DNA from: Candidatus Saccharibacteria bacterium oral taxon 488 | GTDB lineage: Bacteria > Patescibacteriota > Saccharimonadia > Saccharimonadales > Saccharimonadaceae | Assembly: GCA_013100805.1 (NCBI GenBank) | Contig: CP040000.1 | Location: 744,001 to 808,000 of the forward strand | DNA length: 64,000 nucleotides | Direction of reading: 5' to 3' | In this document: piece by piece, positions 36,290-45,404 of the stretch | Numbering within the stretch: position 1 is the first letter of the stretch | Layout of the letters: the number at the start of each line of letters is the position of its first letter | Notes under the pieces: generated by a model | Database searches by the model: none | Seen by the model: only the letters and a program-made list of their open reading frames with translations | What the model was told of the DNA's origin: nothing | Program-made: the position numbers and the translations under genes

Positions 36290-37210
36290 CTACATATAGT
36301 CGCGCTGTAGGGTGGTTATTGCATGAACAGCCGCCTCCTTAAGTGCGGGTGAATTTTCACTCGCAGACACCACTTCTCGGTAACTGCCCAGACATTTTTC
36401 TAATAGCTTCCACCTATCGGCTGGAGACTGGTTGAGCTGATTCGCCAAAACTGATATAGCATCAATAAGTAACGACCGGAGGTCACCTTGAACTGATCTA
36501 TTGATATATCCTTGCGCACGAAGAATATCCTCACCGCGATCAACTTGCTCAACATAACCACGAAAACTCCTCGCATATTCAAAGTCAATATAGCGAGTCA
36601 CTGAATTATCACCATCAGAACCCGACAGCCGGACAAGATTACGCATAAAGGCATCCTTGTGAGCAATATGCATTTTATGCAACGCAGATAATGCCAAAAG
36701 AGCATCCATTAAATGCTGTTTGATATTCTCTGAGCTCATTTCACGCCATGCAAGACCCTCAAAGTTGACCGCTTTTCCATTGAATTGAGTCATAATCCAT
36801 GCCAAACGGTCCTTGGAACCACTGGGCTTCCCTGTTATCATAAGTGCTTGAACTGAGAAGGGGGCCAGCCCCTGCGTACCAACATACTGGGTCATGGCGA
36901 CCTCGGCAAGGGCAGTTGTCAGCGGAAGCCGCTTAATAGCAAACTCTTCCTTGGAGCCACTAACTGTTTTCACATCTACGGTAAATGCTCCGTTACGAGA
37001 CGAGCCTTCACGTGATAAATCTCTGTGTGGCTCAGCTGTAGTGACAGGGGGAAAGTTCGGTGTAACATACAGCAATGGTTTATTGTCTAAATCAAGCTCT
37101 GGATAAAACTCCCTGGACATATGATCAACTTGCTCTGACATGTCAGGCAAAAACGGCCTTCTAGTTGTCTCAACCAAAAGGCGACATGCTGCTCCACGCT
37201 CGGTATCCAT
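36290..37210 (-). CDS. Protein-kinase-fold protein with atypical motifs
   Basis: 306 aa. Lys93 in EFAIKRL and Glu103 fit the ATP-binding lysine/glutamate pair, H-K-D at 184-186 with Asn191 forms a catalytic loop and D-F-E at 209-211 replaces DFG. The layout resembles bacterial small-molecule or lipopolysaccharide-type kinases more than Ser/Thr kinases. The target is unknown. The N-terminal 60 residues are unassigned. AT-rich and in the accessory stretch after tRNA-Pro; a TATAAC box lies 6 bases before the ATG. Confidence 0.6.
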   Translation of the reverse strand: MDTERGAACRLLVETTRRPFLPDMSEQVDHMSREFYPELDLDNKPLLYVTPNFPPVTTAEPHRDLSREGSSRNGAFTVDVKTVSGSKEEFAIKRLPLTTALAEVAMTQYVGTQGLAPFSVQALMITGKPSGSKDRLAWIMTQFNGKAVNFEGLAWREMSSENIKQHLMDALLALSALHKMHIAHKDAFMRNLVRLSGSDGDNSVTRYIDFEYARSFRGYVEQVDRGEDILRAQGYINRSVQGDLRSLLIDAISVLANQLNQSPADRWKLLEKCLGSYREVVSASENSPALKEAAVHAITTLQRDYM

Positions 37211-37258
37211 ATTTGTGTTATAACATAAAATTATTATTTTGAAAATAGCTATATCATA

Positions 37259-37870
37259 CTACCGCATGGCCCGAATCATCTGCCTCAGCTGCTCGACCGC
37301 CCGAGCGCGGCGTTCTTTTGTCCAATAGGTATCAGGTGTAGCCTTTTCGCCGTCAGCGGTAGTCTCCTGGAGGAAATGACCAACGACACGGCCGTCCTTC
37401 AGCGCCGTCACGTCAGGAACATACACTCGCGGTTGTCCGTTCTCATCGGTGCGAAGATGAGGCTTTAACTTCTCAACTAATTTTTTGTAGGTATCATCAT
37501 TGGTTTCGCGGGCATGGCGAATGTCCAGATAGTAAATCTTGTCCAACCCTTCGGCTTTGGCGGCATCGTCAACTAGTGGCGCCAGCTGCTGACACCACGG
37601 ACACTGCTGAAAGCCAAGGAAAATCAAGCCGCTGCCTGATTCAAATTTCTCCAAAACCTCACCAGCCGAAGCAAAGACGAAGCGATTGTCATTCACCACG
37701 CGAGAATACGCAGCCTTAAAGCGAGCAGCGTCTGATGGCTGCGGTGACGCTGGCACGTGCGAACGCGACCAGATATACCAACCACATATAACGATGGCAA
37801 TGATGCCAACAATTACCGCGACAAGAAGCATACATGTGGTATAGTTCTTGGCTGTTTTCGCATGTTTCAT
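37259..37870 (-). CDS. Membrane-anchored thioredoxin-like protein
   Basis: 203 aa. Membrane anchor at about 13-34, then a thioredoxin-like domain with CPWC at about 89-92 in FLGFQQCPWCQQLAP and a VPDVTAL cis-proline region. It probably acts in extracytoplasmic thiol chemistry. It follows the amino-acid ABC importer genes on the same strand by 12 bases, so it is probably the last gene of that operon. Confidence 0.88.
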   Translation of the reverse strand: MKHAKTAKNYTTCMLLVAVIVGIIAIVICGWYIWSRSHVPASPQPSDAARFKAAYSRVVNDNRFVFASAGEVLEKFESGSGLIFLGFQQCPWCQQLAPLVDDAAKAEGLDKIYYLDIRHARETNDDTYKKLVEKLKPHLRTDENGQPRVYVPDVTALKDGRVVGHFLQETTADGEKATPDTYWTKERRARAVEQLRQMIRAMR

Positions 37871-37882
37871 CTGGACCTCCTG

Positions 37883-38662
37883 TTAGTTACCCTTGACGCC
37901 AAAAAACTTCCGCGCCCGCTCAGTCACCGGATGATCCATCACCTGCTCTGGCGGACCATTTTCAATGATCTCACCCTTGTCCAGGAAAATCATCCGCGTA
38001 GCCACTTCGCGCGCAAACTTCATTTCATGCGTGACGATGACCATGGTCATACCTTTGGCGGCAACCTCACGAATCACATCCAGTACCTCGCCAATCATCT
38101 CTGGATCAAGCGCCGAAGTTGGCTCATCAAATAACATGATGTCTGGCTCCATGGCTAGGGCTCTCGCGATAGCCACGCGCTGCTTTTGCCCGCCTGAGAG
38201 CTGCGAAGGAAAAGCCCCGGCTTTGTCCGCCAATCCCACGTCCGCCAGCAATTTCTTTGCCAAACGAGTCGCCGCCCGGTCAGACAGTTTGCGTAATTTC
38301 CGCGGTGCTAGTTTGATATTATCCAGCACGCTCAAGTTCGGGAACAGATTGAATGATTGAAACACCATACCAACTTTTTGGCGCAGGGCGTTCAGGTCGA
38401 CTTTTGGCGCTGTCGTTTCCACACCGTCGATGACAATGCGCCCGCCCGTCGGCGTCTCTAGCAAATTCAAGCAGCGCAAAAAGGTTGACTTACCAGAACC
38501 ACTTGAACCAACAACCACGACCACTTCGCCTTCATGAATTTCAACATCAATATCCCTGAGCACGCGGTTACTGCCAAACTGCTTTTTGAGGTTAGCTACC
38601 GTGATGATCGCTGGGCGCTCAGTGCTCGGCCGCACCACTTCCTTTAGCTTATTCACTGCCAT
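37883..38662 (-). CDS. Polar amino-acid ABC importer, ATPase
   Basis: 259 aa. Walker A GSSGSGKST, LSGGQKQR signature, Walker B MLFDEPTSALDPE and the VTHEMKFAREVA end typical of GlnQ/ArtP-type ATPases. Energises uptake of a polar amino acid with the permease and binding protein encoded upstream. Overlaps the permease gene by 14 bases. Confidence 0.94.
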   Translation of the reverse strand: MAVNKLKEVVRPSTERPAIITVANLKKQFGSNRVLRDIDVEIHEGEVVVVVGSSGSGKSTFLRCLNLLETPTGGRIVIDGVETTAPKVDLNALRQKVGMVFQSFNLFPNLSVLDNIKLAPRKLRKLSDRAATRLAKKLLADVGLADKAGAFPSQLSGGQKQRVAIARALAMEPDIMLFDEPTSALDPEMIGEVLDVIREVAAKGMTMVIVTHEMKFAREVATRMIFLDKGEIIENGPPEQVMDHPVTERARKFFGVKGN

Positions 38663-39365
38663 CTTTCAATCTCCTCTCTACTCGGGTCATCACGCGGGTA
38701 AATATCGCAGTCAACGCCAAATACATCACCGCTGCGGCAAACAATGACTGAAACGCCGTGGCGGTTTGAAAACGAATATTATCAGCACCGCGCATGATAT
38801 CATTCAGCCCAATCCAGCCGACCACTGAGGTTTCTTTCAACAGAGCGATGAATTCGCTGATCAGCGCCGGCAACGAATTTTTGAGCGCTTGTGGCAAAAT
38901 CACCAAACGCATGGCCTGCCAGCGGCTGAATCCCAGTGAACGAGCCGCTTCCATTTGCCCCTTGTCGACACTTTCGATACCGCCGCGGATAATCTCGCCA
39001 ATGTACGCACCGCTATTGATACCAAAGGCAATTGCTGCCACAAAAATCTTCGGCATGAATTGATATGAGCCAAAAACGACGTAGTACATAATCAACAGCT
39101 GAACCAGCAGCGGCGTACCTCGAATGATGTCGACATACACTTTCCCAATCCACGCCAGCGGATTCCAGCGGCTCAGTCCTTTGGCCCACGAGAAGCGCCC
39201 CAACAGCTTGAATGGCCGCACGTCCGAGGTTCGCAAAAGAGCGATAATGACACCGATGGCCGTACCGAGTAGCAGCGATAAAACAGTCAATACCAAGGTT
39301 ACCTCTAGACCGTGCCACAAATATAGCCACCGACCGTCGCCAAAGATCACTTCCAGGAAATTCAT
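38649..39365 (-). CDS. Polar amino-acid ABC importer, permease
   Basis: 238 aa, HisMQ-type permease with about five membrane segments and the coupling sequence RSLGFSRWQAMRLVILPQA. Longer than minimal GlnP by a loop after the first segment. Overlaps the ATPase by 14 and the binding-protein gene by 4 bases. Confidence 0.93.
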   Translation of the reverse strand: MNFLEVIFGDGRWLYLWHGLEVTLVLTVLSLLLGTAIGVIIALLRTSDVRPFKLLGRFSWAKGLSRWNPLAWIGKVYVDIIRGTPLLVQLLIMYYVVFGSYQFMPKIFVAAIAFGINSGAYIGEIIRGGIESVDKGQMEAARSLGFSRWQAMRLVILPQALKNSLPALISEFIALLKETSVVGWIGLNDIMRGADNIRFQTATAFQSLFAAAVMYLALTAIFTRVMTRVERRLKDGSE

Positions 39366-40186
39366 GGTTCAAGCTCCTTTTTCTTCATCGACTCAAGCGC
39401 TGCGACGCCAAAATGCTTGCGGATAAGATTGTCGTACCGGCCGTCCTTTTTCATCTCCGCCAGCACTCGGTTAACTTTTTTTAGCAAGTCGTGATTATTG
39501 TTTTTGATGGCAATCGCATAGTGCTCGCTCGACAACTCACCCGGCAAAATTTCTAGGTCTGGAAAGCCAGTCGTGTATTGAGCCGCGGGCGCATCATCCA
39601 AAATAACCGCCTCGACGCCGCCAGCATTGAGCTCTGTCAACACACTTGGCGCGGTTGGGAATTGTGACACTTTGGCGCCAGTAATTTTTCCAGCCAGCGT
39701 ATCGCCTGTCGTGCCCAGCTGCACACCAATTTTCTTGCCCGTCAGTTGATGTCTATTACGAATTGGACTGCCTTTTTTGACAATGATCCGCTGCGAGGCT
39801 GAATAATACGGCTCAGAAAATAACGCATTTTTGGCACGCTCTGGCGTCACCGACATGCCAGCCACCGCCATGTCAATTTGCCCTGATTCCAGCGCTGGCA
39901 GCAATCCGTCAAACGCCATGTCTTCAATCTTTAGCTCTTTATTCACGCTGCGGGCAATTTCCTTTGCCAAATCAACATCAAAGCCAACAACTTCATTGCC
40001 TTGTTTGTACTCAAACGGCTTGAATCCAGCGTTGGTGCCCATCACCAACACATCATTACTTTTACCAAATCCACCTTCGCGCTGCAAAATATCAAACGCC
40101 ATAAAGCCAATCAACGCCACAAACAGCCCCAGGCCTATCCCCCAACTAATGCCAAACCCACGGCGTCGCGTTTTCGTTCTGTTCAT
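39362..40186 (-). CDS. Polar amino-acid ABC importer, membrane-anchored substrate-binding protein
   Basis: 274 aa. A basic N-terminus and an uncleaved-looking membrane segment (about 13-30) with no lipobox cysteine, then a type II periplasmic-binding fold (GTNAGFKPFEY, GFDVDLAKEIA, GLLPALESGQIDM). The anchor replaces the lipid of Gram-positive homologues. The ligand is a polar amino acid; arginine would fit the arc operon 7 kb away but is only a guess. First gene of the importer operon. Confidence 0.92.
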   Translation of the reverse strand: MNRTKTRRRGFGISWGIGLGLFVALIGFMAFDILQREGGFGKSNDVLVMGTNAGFKPFEYKQGNEVVGFDVDLAKEIARSVNKELKIEDMAFDGLLPALESGQIDMAVAGMSVTPERAKNALFSEPYYSASQRIIVKKGSPIRNRHQLTGKKIGVQLGTTGDTLAGKITGAKVSQFPTAPSVLTELNAGGVEAVILDDAPAAQYTTGFPDLEILPGELSSEHYAIAIKNNNHDLLKKVNRVLAEMKKDGRYDNLIRKHFGVAALESMKKKELEP

Positions 40187-40271
40187 GCTTATTTAGTATA
40201 CGCGCTTTGAGAAGAAATGATAAGCCCCCAAACCAGCCCACGTACCCAGCCAAAAGTTGTATAATATTATT

Positions 40272-41792
40272 ATGAGCACCTCTCCGTCTGGCCGCGGCGC
40301 CAACAACCGCATTATCATTCGCGTGGCCATCGTCTTGCTATTACTATGTAGCACCGTTTTCTTTGTCGCTAGCCGCTATAAAATTGTGCAATTTCGTGAC
40401 GCCAAAATTGACGAGATTTTATTTTATTTCAAGAACGGCCTGGCGGGTGGGCAGTCTAGCAGCTTTACCTCAGCCGTCTGGGAAAATATCCCCTACGTCA
40501 TTGGGCTGCTCATCATTTTATTACTACCGATCATCTTGAAGCTACGCTGGAAAAAACGACCGCTCCGCTTGCGTCACCAAGCCTATTACGCAGGCGGCCT
40601 ATTCATGGTCAGCCTAGCGCTGTTAGTTCAAAGTTTCAGCATCCCCGCCTACGTCATCGCCCTCGCCCAGTCGTCAAAGATCTATGATCAGCATTATGTC
40701 GATCCGCGCGGCGTTAAATTGACGTTTCCTAGTACCAAACGCAACTTAATTTATATCTACGTCGAGTCGCTGGAAAATACACCGGCCTCCAAAGCCAACG
40801 GCGGCATGAGCGATAAATCAGTCATCCCGGAGTTGGAGAAATTAGCCCTAACCAACACCTCATTCTCACACCAAGCCTCAGGCCTTGGCGGCGCCCTGCC
40901 TGCACACGGTACCACATGGACAGTCGCCGGCATGACCGCTCAGTCCGCCGGCGTGCCGCTCAAAGACGGCGGGGTGTTCGGTGACCGCGACCGCAACGGC
41001 ATGGGTGATTTTAATAAATTCTTGCCGGGCGCTTACACCCTCGGGCAGGTGCTTGAAAAAGCCGGCTACAACCAATCATTCCTCATGGGCTCAAACAAAG
41101 CCTTCGGCGGGCGCGATAAACTACTGGAGCAACACGGTGATTACCACATCATTGACCTCACCTATGCCCGAAAGCATGGTTTAATCCCACAAAACTACGA
41201 GGTGTGGTGGGGCTACGAAGATAAAAAGCTTTTTCAATTTGCCCGCGACGAGGCCACCCGCCTTAGTAAGTCCGACAAGCCATTTAATCTGCAAATGCTG
41301 ACCGTTGATACGCACTTCACTGATGGCTGGATGGATAAAGATGTTTGCAAGGAGCAATTTGCAGCAAAATACGACAATGTTCATTCCTGCGCCTCCAAAC
41401 AAATCGCGTCCTTCGTCGAGTGGGCCAAGCAACAGCCATTTTACGCCAACACCACCATCATCATTAGCGGCGACCACCTCGGCATGCAGACGCCATATTA
41501 CGAAGAGAAGATTGCCGGTACTCCCTACCAACGAACTGTCTATAACACCTTCATCAACCCCGCCGTCCAGCCAACTCGCGCCACTAACCGCCAATTTGCT
41601 GCCTTTGACATGTATCCATCGACCCTGGCGGCACTGGGCGTGACGGTAGATGGTGACCGTATGGGGCTGGGTACTAATTTGTTCTCAAATCGCCAGACAC
41701 TGGTCGAACAATTTGGCGGCATCGACCAGCTCAATGCTGAGCTCGCCAAACGCTCAACCTACTATGAGCGGCGGATCTTGAGTGGTTCATAA
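40272..41792 (+). CDS. LTA-synthase/phosphoglycerol transferase-like sulfatase-fold membrane protein
   Basis: 506 aa. Three N-terminal membrane segments (about 16-36, 69-91, 109-133) then an extracytoplasmic sulfatase-fold domain with YIYVESLEN, GTTWTVAGM bearing the likely nucleophile threonine, VDTHFTDGW and ISGDHLGM. LtaS-like enzymes move phosphoglycerol or phosphoethanolamine groups onto surface polymers. TATAAT lies 6 bases before the ATG at 40272 (leaderless), which excludes the upstream ATG at 40257. Confidence 0.88.
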   Translation: MSTSPSGRGANNRIIIRVAIVLLLLCSTVFFVASRYKIVQFRDAKIDEILFYFKNGLAGGQSSSFTSAVWENIPYVIGLLIILLLPIILKLRWKKRPLRLRHQAYYAGGLFMVSLALLVQSFSIPAYVIALAQSSKIYDQHYVDPRGVKLTFPSTKRNLIYIYVESLENTPASKANGGMSDKSVIPELEKLALTNTSFSHQASGLGGALPAHGTTWTVAGMTAQSAGVPLKDGGVFGDRDRNGMGDFNKFLPGAYTLGQVLEKAGYNQSFLMGSNKAFGGRDKLLEQHGDYHIIDLTYARKHGLIPQNYEVWWGYEDKKLFQFARDEATRLSKSDKPFNLQMLTVDTHFTDGWMDKDVCKEQFAAKYDNVHSCASKQIASFVEWAKQQPFYANTTIIISGDHLGMQTPYYEEKIAGTPYQRTVYNTFINPAVQPTRATNRQFAAFDMYPSTLAALGVTVDGDRMGLGTNLFSNRQTLVEQFGGIDQLNAELAKRSTYYERRILSGS

Positions 41793-41859
41793 ATAAACAC
41801 GTCTTGCCCACAAAGGTCCGACGAGTCACCCCATCGGATTTAGCTATGCACAAAGCACC

Positions 41860-42873
41860 TTATGCGTCGTAGCCATCCGGGTTATTACTCTGCCAGTTCC
41901 AGGCGTCACGGCAGGCGTCTTCAATCGTCAATTCCGCTCGCCAGCCCAGCTCTGTCTCTGCCAATCCCGGGTCAGCATAACACGCGGCGATGTCGCCCGG
42001 CCGGCGCGGCGTGATTTGGTATGGAATATCCCGGCCCGACGCTGTTTCAAACGCTTTTACTAATTCCAACACTGACGTACCACGACCAGTACCGATGTTA
42101 TACACTTTATACTCATCTGGCTCACCCAAATGTTCCAGCGCCGCCACATGCGCCCGCGCCAAATCAACCACGTGAATATAATCGCGCACGCCCGTGCCGT
42201 CCGGCGTGTCATAATCGTCGCCAAACACGCTTAAGTGATCGCGCTTGCCGACTGCCACCTGCGATACGAACGGCAGCAAGTTATTCGGGATGCCCGACGG
42301 ATCTTCGCCAATGCGGCCGCTCGGATGGGCACCAACGGGATTGAAATAGCGCAGCGAGGTAAACTGCCAACCCTGCTTGGTCGCCGCCACATCGCGCAGA
42401 ATTTGTTCAATCATCAGCTTGGTTTGGCCGTACGGATTAGTCGCCGACAGCGGCATATCCTCGGTAATCGGCAGCCGCGCCGGGTCGCCGTACACTGTTG
42501 CCGAGCTAGAAAAGACCAGCTTTTTCACGTCAAATTCCTGCATGACATCCAGCAGCGTCAAGGTGCTCTCCAAATTGTTCTGATAATAGAGCAGCGCCTT
42601 TTCCACCGACTCGCCGACGGCTTTCAGACCCGCAAAATGAATTGCCGCGTCAATTGCCTCAGACTTAAATAACTCCGCCAGCCGCGCCCGATCACGCAGA
42701 TCAAACTCATAAAACGGCACCGCTTGGCCGGTAATTTCCTCAACTCGGCGCAAACTCTCGGCAGATGAATTTGATAAATTATCAACCACCACCACGCCGT
42801 GACCCGACGCCAGCAGTTCAATGATGGTGTGGCTACCGATATACCCAGCACCGCCAGTAACGAGAATGTTCAT
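41860..42873 (-). CDS. galE: UDP-glucose 4-epimerase
   Basis: 337 aa, normal length. NAD-binding GGAGYIGSH at 7-15, YGQTK catalytic tyrosine/lysine at about 146-150 and the NIGTGRGTSVLELV block. It interconverts UDP-Glc and UDP-Gal (or the GlcNAc/GalNAc pair) for surface glycans. AAAGGGG precedes the ATG. The clpB promoter diverges from its start. Confidence 0.96.
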   Translation of the reverse strand: MNILVTGGAGYIGSHTIIELLASGHGVVVVDNLSNSSAESLRRVEEITGQAVPFYEFDLRDRARLAELFKSEAIDAAIHFAGLKAVGESVEKALLYYQNNLESTLTLLDVMQEFDVKKLVFSSSATVYGDPARLPITEDMPLSATNPYGQTKLMIEQILRDVAATKQGWQFTSLRYFNPVGAHPSGRIGEDPSGIPNNLLPFVSQVAVGKRDHLSVFGDDYDTPDGTGVRDYIHVVDLARAHVAALEHLGEPDEYKVYNIGTGRGTSVLELVKAFETASGRDIPYQITPRRPGDIAACYADPGLAETELGWRAELTIEDACRDAWNWQSNNPDGYDA

Positions 42874-42979
42874 GAAGTACCCCTTTCGCTATGATTCTAA
42901 CATTATTATATCAGACGCGAAATGTCGCCGTCGCCGCGCTGCTCGTATAAGACGTGTGTTTATCAAGCAGTAGTCTGGG

Positions 42980-43006
42980 CTAGCACTCTTGCACTGAGAG
43001 TGCCAA
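42980..43006 (+). promoter_or_regulatory. CIRCE element (HrcA operator)
   Basis: CTAGCACTC - 9 bases - GAGTGCCAA is a near-consensus CIRCE inverted repeat (GCACTC/GAGTGC arms are perfect). Its 9-base spacer contains TTGCAC (42989-42994), which stands exactly 17 bases before TATGAT (43012-43017). HrcA binding would thus cover the -35 box of the clpB promoter. Confidence 0.9.
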
Positions 43007-43017
43007 TTTGCTATGAT
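42989..43017 (+). promoter_or_regulatory. Heat-shock promoter of clpB
   Basis: TTGCAC and TATGAT with a 17-base spacer, overlapped by CIRCE. The leader of about 80 bases before the ATG at 43104 ends in AAAGGAGG. Confidence 0.7.
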
Positions 43018-43103
43018 AATCGTATCAATTATCCCCGCTCTGTCTCTCGCCGCGGCGTACATAAATACGGACTTAGAAAAGCCCAAAAATCAAAGGAGGA
43101 CCT

Positions 43104-45245
43104 ATGCCACCAAATATGCAAGAAGAATTACAGCAGCCGCTGGAGAAATTCGGCACCGATATCACGGCGCTGGCCAGAGAAAATAAACTCGACCCAGTCA
43201 TCGGACGCGATGAGGAAATTCGCCGCACCATGCAAATCCTCAGCCGGCGCACTAAAAATAATCCAGTCCTCATCGGCGAGCCGGGCGTCGGTAAAACCGC
43301 CATCGTCGAGGCTCTGGCGCAGCGCATTGTCAAAGGCGATGTACCAGCGTCAATCAAAGACAAGCGGCTGATTTCCTTGGAAATTTCTAGCTTACTGGCT
43401 GGAGCGAGCTTTCGCGGCCAGTTTGAAGAGCGTCTCAAAGCAATTTTGAAAGAAGTTGAAGAGGCCGCCGGCGAAATTATTTTGTTCGTTGACGAAATTC
43501 ACACCATGGTCGGTGCCGGCAAAACCGAAGGCAGCATGGACGCCGGTAATATGCTCAAACCCGCCCTAGCGCGCGGTAAATTACATATGATTGGCGCGAC
43601 GACGTTAGCGGAATATCGCCAGCATGTCGAAAAAGACGCAGCCCTGGAACGGCGCTTTCAGCCAGTTTACGTCGGCGAGCCGAGTTTTGACGATACCGTG
43701 GCGATTTTGCGCGGTTTGAAGGAAAAGTACGAAGTTCATCACGGCGTCAAAATTTCTGACGACGCCATCGTGGCGGCGGCGCGGCTGTCCACCCGTTATC
43801 TGCCTGATCGCTTTTTGCCTGACAAGGCCGTTGATCTCCTGGATGAAGCTACCAGCGCTTTGAAGATGCAGCTGGAGAGTGTGCCGATTGCTCTCGATCG
43901 GCTGAATAACCGCCGCTTGCAGCTGGAGATTGAAGAAGCCGCGCTGAAAAAAGATAAATCCGACCACGCCAAAGCCCGCACAGACGAAATCAAGCAGCAA
44001 ATCGCCGACCTTCGGACTCAGGCCGAGGTGATTGACAATAAATGGCAGCACGAAAAAGACATTCTCCAGACCGTCAATACCGCTACTGAAAAAATGGATA
44101 GTTTGCGCTCGCAACTAGAAATCGCCGAGCGCGACGCGGATCTCGCCACCGCCAGCCGCATCAAATACGGCGACCTGCCAGAACTGGAGAAAAAGCTGAG
44201 CGCCGCCCGCCAAGAACTGGCTGCCATCCCGCCAGCTGACCGCTTGCTACGCGAGGAGGTGACCCCTGATGACATCGCCGGCGTGGTGGCGCGCTGGACG
44301 GGCATTCCGGTGGAGCGGCTGATTGAGACCGAATCCAGCAAACTAGCCAAATTGGAGGAGCATATTAGCACGCAAGTGATTGGTCAAGACAAAGCCATCG
44401 CCGCGGTAGCCAGTGCCATCCGCCGCTCGCGTGCTGGCCTCAGTGATACCAATCGACCAATCGGTTCCTTCCTCTTCCTCGGCCCGACAGGCGTGGGCAA
44501 AACAGAGGTAGCCCGCAGCCTGTGCCGCGAATTATTCGACGACGAGCACGCCATGATCCGTATCGATATGAGCGAATATATGGAGCGGCACGCCGTGGCC
44601 CGGCTGATTGGTTCGCCGCCAGGCTATGTCGGCTACGACCAAGGCGGGCAACTCACCGAAGCGGTGCGCCGCCGCCCCTACAGCGTGGTACTGTTTGACG
44701 AAATCGAGAAGGCCCACCCCGACGTCTTTAATGTGCTCCTCCAGGTGCTCGACGACGGCCGCCTGACCGATGGCCAGGGGCGAACAGTCGATTTTTCCAA
44801 CACGGTTATCATCATGACCAGCAATATCGGCTCGCAGACAATCATGGATTTTTCTGGCGACGATTTGTCGGCACTGGATAACCAAATGCTTGAGGTGCTC
44901 AGGCAGCACTTCCGCCCGGAATTCCTCAACCGTATCGATGACATTGTCATCTTCAACCGCATTCGACCAGAGGTCATGCGAGCAATTGTCGATGTCCAAC
45001 TGAAGCGCGTTGCCCGCCAAGTCAAAGACAGCCGCGACATCACACTAGAATTTGACGACAGCATTCGCGACATGCTAGCCCGAGATGGCTATGACCCGGC
45101 CTTTGGCGCCCGCCCGCTGAAGCGCTTGGTACAAAAGCGAGTGCTTGACCCGCTGGCGCTGGAACTCATCGACGGGCAAATTCATGACGGCGAGACAGTA
45201 AAAGTGAATATAATTAACGACCGCGTGAAGTTCCAAAAACAATAA
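43104..45245 (+). CDS. clpB: ClpB-type disaggregase lacking the N-terminal domain
   Basis: 713 aa instead of about 860. NBD1 (Walker [10 protein letters not shown]), a long coiled-coil middle domain (about 265-400, in ClpB but much shorter in ClpC) and NBD2 ([31 protein letters not shown]). The N-domain is absent, matching the short form known from internal starts in E. coli ClpB. No ClpP-binding IGF-type loop was noticed. It should pull apart aggregated proteins with DnaK. AAAGGAGG precedes the ATG; CIRCE controls it. Confidence 0.93.
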   Translation: MPPNMQEELQQPLEKFGTDITALARENKLDPVIGRDEEIRRTMQILSRRTKNNPVLIGEPGVGKTAIVEALAQRIVKGDVPASIKDKRLISLEISSLLAGASFRGQFEERLKAILKEVEEAAGEIILFVDEIHTMVGAGKTEGSMDAGNMLKPALARGKLHMIGATTLAEYRQHVEKDAALERRFQPVYVGEPSFDDTVAILRGLKEKYEVHHGVKISDDAIVAAARLSTRYLPDRFLPDKAVDLLDEATSALKMQLESVPIALDRLNNRRLQLEIEEAALKKDKSDHAKARTDEIKQQIADLRTQAEVIDNKWQHEKDILQTVNTATEKMDSLRSQLEIAERDADLATASRIKYGDLPELEKKLSAARQELAAIPPADRLLREEVTPDDIAGVVARWTGIPVERLIETESSKLAKLEEHISTQVIGQDKAIAAVASAIRRSRAGLSDTNRPIGSFLFLGPTGVGKTEVARSLCRELFDDEHAMIRIDMSEYMERHAVARLIGSPPGYVGYDQGGQLTEAVRRRPYSVVLFDEIEKAHPDVFNVLLQVLDDGRLTDGQGRTVDFSNTVIIMTSNIGSQTIMDFSGDDLSALDNQMLEVLRQHFRPEFLNRIDDIVIFNRIRPEVMRAIVDVQLKRVARQVKDSRDITLEFDDSIRDMLARDGYDPAFGARPLKRLVQKRVLDPLALELIDGQIHDGETVKVNIINDRVKFQKQ

Positions 45246-45343
45246 TTAATTTTTACCTATTTCCCTGATTAACATCCCCCCATCGTCGTACGGCCGCATT
45301 TGACTGCAAACGTCCGAAAGTCTCGTTCAATGGCAGCGCAAGA

Positions 45344-45376
45344 AAAAGCGTCCCAGCCATCAACCGGAACGCTTTT
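45344..45376. terminator. Bidirectional terminator between clpB and the ABC exporter
   Basis: AAAAGCGT/ACGCTTTT stem with a 17-base loop and A/T runs on both sides, placed between the two convergent genes. A second hairpin (45391-45416, CAGACCGA/TCGGTCTG) overlaps the end of the permease gene. Confidence 0.65.
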
Positions 45377-45404
45377 GATGAGACAGCCCTCAGACCGAGG
45401 CACA

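Noticed and set aside
41806-41840. Weak hairpin (TCCGA/TCGGA) between the LTA-synthase-like gene and galE
   Set aside because: A 5-bp stem with no T run is too weak to call a terminator.
44532-45020. 162-aa minus-strand ORF
   Set aside because: Antisense shadow of clpB NBD2.
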